Part shown: positions 55,801 through 64,000 of the stretch, piece by piece
Position numbering within the stretch: the first letter of the stretch is position 1
Layout: each line of letters opens with the position of its first letter
Source of the DNA: Annona cherimola
Lineage: Eukaryota; Streptophyta; Magnoliopsida; Magnoliales; Annonaceae
DNA length: 64,000 nt
Direction of reading: 5' to 3'
Assembly: GCA_030490835.1 (NCBI GenBank)
Contig: CM059977.1
Location: forward strand, 11,436,765-11,500,764
Translations under genes and position numbers: made by a program
The notes under the pieces: generated by a model
Told to the model about the DNA's origin: nothing
The model's database searches: none
The model's input: only the letters and a program-made list of their open reading frames with translations

Positions 55801-58800
55801 GAATTGGGACTTCATCTATGTCCAGTTCCATTAGCAAAATTGGAAAATGGGGTATGTCGGGAAAAGAAAAAGAAAAAGAGAAAGAAAACTAACAAAAACA
55901 AAAAACTAGTCATGAATCTCGCTGCCAATCATTCCCTGCCGAGTTCTGATATGAATCCCAAAATCCCCTTCGCTATTCAATAAATAAAAGCTCGAAGCTC
56001 AAGGTTTTGGAATTGGGAGGATTATTAATCTTGGAAGAACCATAGAAGTACACCACCATTTTAAAAATGGCATTTAACTCACCACATGTGACGCAGCAGA
56101 AGTACATCTGTTACAGAAGTGGTTGGGCCTCTTCACGTGGGAAGTTCTTTTGACCAATGAAACGAGAAGCACTGATTCGATGGCTTACAAAATGGGCAGG
56201 TTACAAATACCAAAGCGCTCTGAATGCGGGGCTTTGAACTGTTATTATCCTATCTGATTCCTGAGTTGCATGCTAAAGTCTGCCTCGATTTGGAAAGTGG
56301 TGGTAAACTCCCATAGAAGAGTCTACTTTGTAATCATCATATTCCCAATCACAAATCAAGAGGCCCACGCCTTAATTTTTACATGGGGAGCAAACATTGC
56401 ATCCCCAACTTCATCATTGGATGCACCCATAAGATTTACGTGTAGTACTCTTCTACATTCCTATGCTCTTGGCTTTTCGTTTTGGTGACAATGCATAATG
56501 CCTTGATTTCATTCAATCATGGTAGAAATAAGAAGCTTTATAATGAAATTTGTCGCTTTAAAGTCATTAAATATGAATTAAAAATAAACATCTTCCGTAA
56601 GATCTGATCCACCTGTTAACATATTTTCACTATTAAAAATTTTCACTGTAGATTACTCGCCTGTGTGCTTACTTATCTGTTGTTAAATAGGATAAAATGT
56701 GCAAATATATGCGTAATATTCACGCGCGCAACCAAGCTGTTGCTTCTCACGTGAGATTTCGTAAACCCAACAAAATCCGCAGACCATGATGGCAACCCGA
56801 GAAAACCACTGACGTCTCCTCCCTATCATTTTTTTTTTCCTGCTGGAGTACGGTGGATCGTGTGAGTCCAACCATGTAACGTACACATCCCACATGTTTA
56901 CGTCAATCACAACCGTACACATAAAAGAGAAAGGGAATCTTTCCTTGATAGGATAAATGAAAGAAGATGATCATTCCTGAGATCACTGATCCTGTGAGTT
57001 TTACCATACGGCCCTTAAATAGCTTTGTATTGAAATTTGGACGGTCAGGATGGATTGGATATGCTTCTTTCTTCGTCCCCCTCTCTCTAACCCCCACTTC
57101 GTTTTGTTCTCGTTCTTGCAGAGAAAAGGATCAGATAAAGCATTAGATGCAAAGGTCTGTTTCGTCACCTCACTCTAGGGGGAAAAAAATTCCCGTTTTC
57201 TAGCCTAAGCTCCCTGAAAATCAAATCCAGACCGTTAATATATTAACGGCATATTTTTTCGCACGAACGTGCGGTTGCGATCAGGCTGATGGCCTGACGG
57301 ACGGTCTGGATTTATGAGTAACGGTGCAGTGTACGCGAGATGGAGACGCCATAGAAATCATTTTTGAAGGCGTTCGAATTCAAAGATCAAATTTTCAGCC
57401 ATTGAAATTCTTTCCACATGCTGCAGACATTGAGACGTCTAGCTCAGAATCGAGAAGCAGCGCGGAAGAGCAGGTTGCGGAAAAAGGTTGGTCAGATTTC
57501 AAATGCATCCAATACCAGAAAACCAACATGCGTGCGACTACGATACAGTCGTCCACGTGGCTGCATGCATGAAGGGCCACCAAAATAAGGCGCTTTTTAT
57601 AAGCTTTTGAGAGTCATCCGATAATTATTTTTGGTCCATGGATAAGATTTAATTATACGCTTCAAAAGTTGATCATTTCTGTTTGTTTATTTATTTATTT
57701 ATTTGTTTGGGTTGTGTTGCAGGCGTATGTACAGCAGCTTGAGACGAGCCGTATAAAGCTGACACAACTAGAGCAGGATCTTCAAAGAGCCAGGTCTCAG
57801 GTTTGTATCCCTGTCTTGTGAGATTTTGTCAATGACAGAATAGCGGACTACAATAAAGATGTAGTCCTCATGAGTATGCTGAAACCTGACATGGAGTCCC
57901 ATACTCCGCGTCCGGGCTCCGGTGGGCCAGGCCAGCTCTGTCTGGCCTACAGGCCCCAAATAAAAATATTCGGTTCCTTGATTGATTGGGATGATATCAC
58001 GGTACGAAAGCAAGGGAGGCGAGTTGAGTAATTCCGTCTGTTAGATCATCCTAACCGTCCATCAACACAATGATTTAATCACCGGCTGATTATTATGATA
58101 AGTGGCACTTTTTACGGCTTTACACATAATTAGCGTTATGGGTAAAGTTATATTATAACTTGAGGTTTGAAAGTTTAAGCTTTTGTTTAGGTTGGTGTAT
58201 TTAAGTTCTGTACGCCTTGATCTATTTTAGGGATTGTTTCTGGGAGGAGGTGGCGGTGCTGCGGGGACAAATACCAGCTCTGGTAATTTCATTTGACATT
58301 TTCCAGTTACGAAAATAAGTAAATAACAATTGGATTGGGGCAGACTTCTTGCCATCTACGCCACGTGGTTTTGGTAGATTGCTGTGCACCGAATACTGAT
58401 GAAATCTACCACAACGTGAGTTAATTTTGCGGCTTTCCCAGGCCTCTAATCAAGATCATTTTTATATTTTAATAAATATCTTTTTGAGATGAGTATAATG
58501 AACGTTTTATTAAATATTAAGATATTAAAATTATTTTGAAAAATCAAAATGTGACCCAACAATATTTTGATTTTAAAAAATCAGCTTTTTCAAATCATAA
58601 CCTTTCTTTAGATATATCAATATATTTTATTAGTAGTTATAAATACGTCTAGGTATTAGTTCCAAAAAATATATATCTAGGTTTTTAACAAAAAGTTGCA
58701 AATATGGGGTTAGAAAATTATCTCAGAGTCGCTAAAAAATGACATTTGTTTCGTTAAAGGAGGAGTGATTTCATTCCAGATAACAATTGTATTTTGGCCC

Positions 58801-60434
58801 TTTTTTTGTTTTTGTATGTGTGTGGTTTAAAAATCAAGGGTAAGCATGGAGTTGTATATGCTTGTATTAGTCTTGAATTATTATTTGGATCATATATGTC
58901 ACTATATTTGAATAACCAGTTAAAAAACCCACAACTAATGATCTGGATCAGTGGATCACCCCATCATGGATCCAAAATAAGTCAAATATGGGTCCTAACT
59001 AACTACCTACTGCAATCAACAAATCTAACGGCCATTATCGTCCAGAATGCAATGGCATCTACCAAAATGTGATGAGATTTGGCATACGGCGCGTAGATAG
59101 AATTGGTAATTTACCTAGTATACTTTTAGCAGGGGCGGCGATGTTCGACGTTGAGCATGCGAGGTGGCTGGAGGAGAATCAGCGGCACATGTCAGAGCTG
59201 AGAGCAGGATTGCAGGCCCACTTATCGGACGGTGATCTGAGGTTCATTTTGGATAGTTGTCTGTCCCACTACGACGAGATCTTCCGGCTAAAAGGAGCTG
59301 CGGCCAAGGCAGATGTGTTCCATCTCATGACAGGGATGTGGACGACGCCAGCCGAGCGCTGTTTTCTGTGGATGGGGGGTTTCCGACCTTCCGAGCTACT
59401 CAAGGTCAGTGTGATCAAGGCATACACGCAGAAGCATTTGCACTTCTGTTTCCCTTGCCGTTTGAACATCTGAACCGTTGAAATTGATTGACCCCGTGAT
59501 GCTGGCCACTGGCATAAAAATTAGTTTACTGAGAGAGGCTGACTAACTTCTTTCATCTGTCACCTTCATCTTGCTGAAGACGATTTTTGTGGGTGTTGTT
59601 GCAGCATTGGAAAAAATTAGATCGACGGTCTTCATCAGGCAACCCGCTTTATTTAGATAGTATTTTTATTTTGGGTACATTTTTGAATATATAGTTTTTT
59701 CTTAGGTACAAGTTGTTGAATCGAAAGAAAATGATGTAATATGATAGGAGTAGTAATAAAATTAAAATATATAATTTTTTTGCAGATATAATTGTATACA
59801 AATGATTAAAAAGTAGAATAATTTGTATAAGAAAATCTTAAAAAATAATTAAAATTTGAATAAGTGTGAATAATGAAAAGTTTAAACTAAAAAATTCTGA
59901 AGAAAAAGTTTTGTTTTAAAACAAATACTCCCTTTATTTCAACAATTATCTATCTTAGCTTCTTTTTTTTTTTTTTCTTTCTTGTATATGCTACTATTTT
60001 TTAACATATTTTTCTTAATTTCCAAACTGGCCTTTTGTACTGAGTGTAGGGCATTTACAGTAGTAGTATTAGCATGATATTGACCTTGACAGATTCGGGA
60101 AAAAATTCATATGCGTAGAAGTGCATTGTATGGGGTTTACATTTAGATAAATTTTCAATAATTTATTTATTTGTTGACTATTGTGGGAGGCCAGATATTG
60201 ATACCACAGCTGGACCCACTGACTGACCAGCAAATCATGGGAATATGCACACTCCAACAATCATCGCAGCAGGCGGAAGAGGCACTGTCTCAGGGCCTTG
60301 AGCAGCTACAGCATTCATTGGCTGATACAATCTCCGGCGGCTCCCTCAGCGAAGGCACCAACGTCGCTGATTACATGGGCCACATGGCCATCGCCCTTGG
60401 CAAGCTCTCCAATCTCGAAGGCTTCGTTCGCCAG
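52877..60434 (+). CDS. TGA9: TGA-class bZIP transcription factor, TGA9/TGA10-like (3' partial)
   Basis: Nuclear TGACG-binding factor. The TGA9/10 clade works with CC-type glutaredoxins (ROXY) in Arabidopsis anther development. Exons: 52877-52992, 53572-53672, 53970-54046, 55445-55654, 57122-57154, 57427-57486, 57723-57800, 58231-58282, 59133-59404, 60195-60434; 1239 nt, 413 codons, all in phase, GT-AG. Residues 1-179 hold the clade-specific N-terminus (MGYGILHGM, YEFGELEEALM, LEIFPSWPMSFHQTER, ESTDSGSAQN). The basic region is 180-199 (AQNREAARKSRLRKK) and the zipper follows from 200. The DOG1/TGA domain covers about 246-413 (FDVEHARWLEENQRHMSELR, AERCFLWMGGFRPSELLK, QQAEEALSQGLEQLQ). Cys285, Cys319 and Cys351 are possible redox sites. 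The expected last exon (about 70 residues starting ADNLRQQ) is not found up to 64000, so intron 10 exceeds 3.5 kb or the gene is broken. ATG 52877 fits the conserved N-terminus. Confidence 0.93.
53713..53745. repeat. (GA)n microsatellite in TGA intron 2
   Basis: An imperfect AGAGAG tract of about 33 bp shortly after exon 2. Confidence 0.85.
54404..54605 (+). mobile_element. Tourist/Harbinger-like MITE, copy f
   Basis: In TGA intron 3. It starts GAGTGTGCTTGATAAG and continues with AATGAAGAATAAAAAGAATA and AAAATATATAAGTTAATTAT. It is shorter than the other copies, with an internal deletion and a degraded right end. Confidence 0.6.
54610..55444 (+). other. Rest of TGA intron 3
   Basis: AT-rich. 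Phrases such as ACCCACACCAACCTAATTTG and GGATTAGGGTTAGGTTGATC suggest a decayed TIR element, but no ends could be paired. No coding sequence before the acceptor GTGCAG at 55444. Confidence 0.4.
55655..57121 (+). other. TGA intron 4 (1.5 kb)
   Basis: Runs from GTTAGA to TTGCAG. No recognised element. The frames of 60-97 codons in it do not continue the TGA protein. Confidence 0.65.
57223..57313. repeat. Nested palindrome cluster in TGA intron 5
   Basis: Perfect 13-bp inverted repeats AAATCCAGACCGT (57223-57235) and ACGGTCTGGATTT (57301-57313) enclose three smaller units. These are an 18-bp perfect palindrome, CCGTTAATATATTAACGG (57232-57249), a GCACG-AA-CGTGC hairpin (57261-57272), and a TCAGGC-TGATG-GCCTGA hairpin (57281-57297). 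Confidence 0.85.
58283..59132 (+). other. TGA intron 8
   Basis: An 850-bp AT-rich intron between the glycine-rich exon 8 and the DOG1-domain exon. No element recognised. Confidence 0.65.
59690..59933 (+). mobile_element. Tourist/Harbinger-like MITE, copy g
   Basis: In TGA intron 9. Matches the family body with AAGAAAATGATGTAATATGA, TAGGAGTAGTAATAAAATTA and AAATGATTAAAAAGTAGAAT, and ends AAAACAAATACTCCC. The left TIR is degraded, so the start is approximate. Confidence 0.6.
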
Positions 60435-63400
60435 GTCTGCAATTTTTTTCCTTATCCCTTTCTTTCTTAATTTTTCATTGCATGCATGCATGCTTTTCTT
60501 CTGAAAATATAGAATTCCAACGTCTTCACCACTTAGGAAAGAACGTTAGCGACTTAGTAGTGATATTTGATTGCGCGTTGCTTACCTACGCTTCTACGCA
60601 GAAGCGTAGGCTTTAGATGATTTTTGTTATTTTTAAGTAAAGAAGAAAAGCATACTATAAATACTCTGTACCGTCCTACCAACGTAGATTGATGGGCAAC
60701 CTGAAATATAGAGATATGAAAATGACGCAAGCAATACAATAAATATAATAGATTAGATTTACCGCAAATTGAATAAGGTTAAGATGGTTAGAAAACAATC
60801 ATTGTAACTATAGATAGAGATGAAAATATAAGGTGTTCAGAAAGATACATATCATGGAAATTGAATTTTTGTGAAAATTTTGATTCAATATATTCAAATC
60901 CATGCTAGTGTCGTGTAATGAATCAAAAAGGATATGTAAGACCACTTTAATCAGAGTTTGTTTCTATTTTAAAAGATTTATATTGGAAAGATGGTTCAAT
61001 ATGAAAATACTATAACAAAAGTTTATATATCACTTTTTAGAATTGCCACCAAGAGTCTACCTTGATGGCAACTCATGGTTGTTCGTTGTTAGCTAATTAT
61101 GAGTTTTACTCTCTCTTCTCCTATTTAGGTGGTATGAGAATTTTTATGTTTCTTCCTTTTGATTGAAGTATTTGCAAGTTTCTTCTCTGTGTAGAGTATT
61201 ATTGAAAATTTCTCTTTATTGTGTAAGGGTTGTGAGTGTGCTTGAATATAATATAAGTTGTCATAATATATATATATAATTTAAAATCAAATTTAGATTT
61301 AACTACATCTAGTACCAAATACAACCATGGTACTTTTGTAGCCAAAAAATGATATTATTATTTATAATTGCTAAAAATGCTATTATTATTTATAATCAAA
61401 TTTAAATAACTGCATTAATATTAATTTTTGCTGCATATAAGGCCAATACATGATGCATTTGAGTAAATGTCATTACCCTTAACTAATTATGTGTGGCAAC
61501 CTTAAGCAACATATAAAAATAACTATGTATATGACATAGTCAACTAAACATCATATGTAGTAAAATAAAATTTGTCGATTTTTAAAAAATGTATGTGGAA
61601 CAGGTCATGGCTAAGCCAAATAGATCATTTTCCTAATAAAAATAAGAAAAAATATTTTGAAATGAAAATAATAATAGAATAAAACTATAGTATGTAGAAA
61701 GGATATATTGTATTGCATTGAAGCATACCTAAGATCACCTTGCATTTATAACCCATTAGCTTAGGGTTCATGAAACTCTTCCTAATTTTATTTGTAAAAT
61801 ATAAATTTTAATCTTTAACTTTGTTTCTAAAATCTATTTAGATTTATGTAAATCGAGTTTGAGTAAGAATTCAGGTTGACAAATTTAATTAAGAGTGAGA
61901 AGATTGAAACTTCATCTAAATATAAATTAACAAGTCATCTAAATGAAAATAATAATATATATCTCAAGTAGATTTAAAGAAATATAGTAATATAATATAT
62001 TTTTAAAAGAAATTTTATCTTTTACAAAAGAGATCAAATAAGAAAACTAACAAATGGAAAAGTAAATAATATAAATATAAATGCAAAATTATATAATTTA
62101 CCTATAATATAATTTTAATATGACAAATATTTGCGCAGATATATACTTAAATAAATAAATCTAAGGAAATATTATTTAATATTTATTTATATAAGAATTT
62201 ATATTGAATATATAAAAGATAAAATTCAAATTAAGTTAAATCCTAACCATCTTTACTAATAAATTAAGTCTTAGCTATGCAAAAACAAGCTCAAACGATA
62301 ATTTTCCCCAGGTTGGGTGAGGTTGGATAGGGCTCAACACATCACAGGTAGGAGGGTGCTTATAAAATTTGGGTTTACTTCAACACTAACTCTAACTCTA
62401 ATTCTATTTATAAAATATTAATTCTAGCCTTATTTTTAGAACTTAAATTTAATTTTATTTTTGAAAATTTGGTTCGGGTTGAATTTTGAATTGGAATTTA
62501 AATTGATGCATTTATATTTTATTTAAGAGTAATAAGTTTAGAATTTCATATAAGTATATAATAATAATAAATCATATAAGTAAAAATAATAGTATATAGT
62601 CAAACTAAAAATTCTTAAAACATATAGCAATACAAAGAATATTCTTAGAAGAAAATTAATATAAAAAAAAAGATAAATGAAGAAAATTAATGGACACAAA
62701 AGTAAATGAGAAAAATAAAAGATAAATATAAATGGAAATAATATACTTTATTCATAATATAATTACAATATATCAAACATATATTCAATATAAATATGAA
62801 TACTATAAAATACATAAAATGTAAAAAATATTGTTTTTATATTATTTGTATAATATATTTTATAATAAATATAAAATGAGAAGTTGGGCTGAGTTTTTTC
62901 ATGTTCGAGTTATAATCTTATCATCTTTACAAATAGAGTTTAGGTTTTTCGCATTTGAGTTATAAAAAAAAAAAAAAAAAAAGAAGCAAATTCTTATCCT
63001 GTTAAAATTCGGGTTGAGAGCGCCGAGTTTAGTCTAACCCGGCACAAGTTACCCCTAGTCCCAGGTTATGCCCCGCTCGTTCTCCGATCCTTCATCCAAG
63101 CAAATCGCCCATGCCTTTGCGGAAAATTACAAGGAACCACCAGGAGCCGGCCCCACAGATGAGCATTAGTCAAAACGGCAGCTGCCACTTACCATTTGAA
63201 TAAACAGAGGAAGGAAGGATTTGTTGGGATTTCCCTCGGGGATCCGTGGCCTATCGGGGGCAATTTCGTAATTCAAGAAACTGTTACCCTGGATCCTAGC
63301 CGTCCACCTGTCATCTTGTAAAAAGCCATGCCTCAACTTGCAAACTTTCCAATTCTAGTCCGACATATCTTATGCCCCCAACCTTCCCCAGCTAATTCCC

Positions 63401-64000
63401 AAACCTGCTCTTCAAACCGGTTCTTTATTACGTGGTCCGCCGGACTACCGATATCAAGACCATTCACATCCTTTACCATACGGTCGATACATCTAACTTT
63501 AGCAAACAAGACCTTTTTAAATTTGTTTAATTGAATTCAATTCCTCTCATTTACATATTTGCAAATTAGATCCTCCATCGCTTGAATTGTTGTTGCAATT
63601 AAATTTTTGTAATTTATATTATATGTATATTGAACTGATTGATCAATCCAGGCAGACTAGGGTTTTACTAAGAGTTATTTATTTTAATGCGACTGGATTG
63701 GGCTGCCATTTGCGTTTGCTTGAATTGACTACCATTTCGGAAAGGATGGGGCCCTTATTTGAAAAATGTGCGCAGCACCTACCAACATATAAACGAAAAT
63801 AAGAAATGGGGCTGTGTATAATAACAACACGGAAAAAAATTAATGTTCTGACCTATGATTGGAAGAGTCCAAATGTCCCATTAAAAAAAAGATAAGATCA
63901 TGGGGTTTTCAACCCCTTTGGAGGGAAAAAAATCTTGTTTATTGAATGTGCCCGCCCATCACCTTCAATCTGGTGGAGCCCACTGCTTAGATTCAATTCA
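60435..64000 (+). other. TGA intron 10 / downstream sequence to the window edge
   Basis: Begins with GTCTGC after EGFVRQ. I searched for the conserved final TGA exon and did not find it. The stretch is very AT-rich from 60700 to 62980, with phrases such as GGTTGGGTGAGGTTGGATAG suggesting decayed TIR elements, and an A-run at about 62967-62982. From 63040 it is less AT-rich but still without a supported gene on either strand. Confidence 0.5.
60585..60610. repeat. Perfect 11-bp-stem hairpin in TGA intron 10
   Basis: CCTACGCTTCT (60585-60595) and AGAAGCGTAGG (60600-60610) pair perfectly around the loop ACGC. It is GC-rich compared with the surrounding sequence and lies 150 bases after the donor of exon 10. 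Confidence 0.85.

Noticed and set aside
60770..61260. Possible solo LTR in the TGA last intron
   Set aside because: The GTGTAAGGGTTGTGAGTGTG-like end is suggestive, but no matching left end or 5-bp duplication was found.
1..64000. CRISPR arrays, operons, phage or other prokaryote-style systems
   Set aside because: Spliced plant genes throughout. No spaced identical repeats and no bacterial gene layout.

Overview
The window is nuclear DNA from a flowering plant. It has large AT-rich introns with GT-AG ends, plant-only gene families (a TGA-type bZIP factor and a plant F-box/LRR protein), tRNA-derived SINEs and many short non-autonomous DNA transposons. There is no bacterial, viral or organellar gene content. 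GC is moderate in exons and low in introns and spacers, and the long introns and lack of GC-rich grass-like exons suggest a non-grass angiosperm, perhaps woody. I cannot name the species from the sequence.

Four protein-coding genes are supported, all on the + strand. (1) 1433-18359: the E3 ubiquitin ligase listerin (LTN1). Twelve consecutive coding exons run in frame to a C-terminal RING, and only the first exon lies off the left edge. (2) 20086-26460: a three-exon A-type iron-sulfur assembly protein (IscA-like 1, mitochondrial), complete at 140 aa. (3) 31569-32819: an F-box/LRR protein of 416 aa with an intronless CDS, preceded by a probable spliced 5' leader. (4) 52877 to beyond the right edge: a TGA9/TGA10-like bZIP transcription factor. 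Ten coding exons (413 aa) are present, and the conserved last exon is not found before position 64000.

The genes do not form a pathway. They are housekeeping or regulatory genes (ribosome-associated quality control, Fe-S maturation, SCF-type ubiquitination, redox-linked transcription) that happen to be neighbours.

Most of the remaining sequence is repeats. ISCA intron 2 (22603-26348) is a nest of elements that includes a tandemly duplicated 297-bp block. One copy carries a SINE and the other a hAT-like MITE, inserted at the same site. The 20-kb spacer between the F-box gene and the TGA gene (32820-52876) has no convincing gene. It is built largely from foldback elements and relics of two recurrent families: a Tourist/Harbinger-like MITE (7 copies in the window) and a hAT-like MITE with hairpin ends (about 7 relics). 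I found no prokaryote-style system, CRISPR array or RNA gene. The most interesting signals are repeat architecture and possible post-transcriptional control of the TGA gene: uORFs, a NAGNAG acceptor and intronic palindromes.
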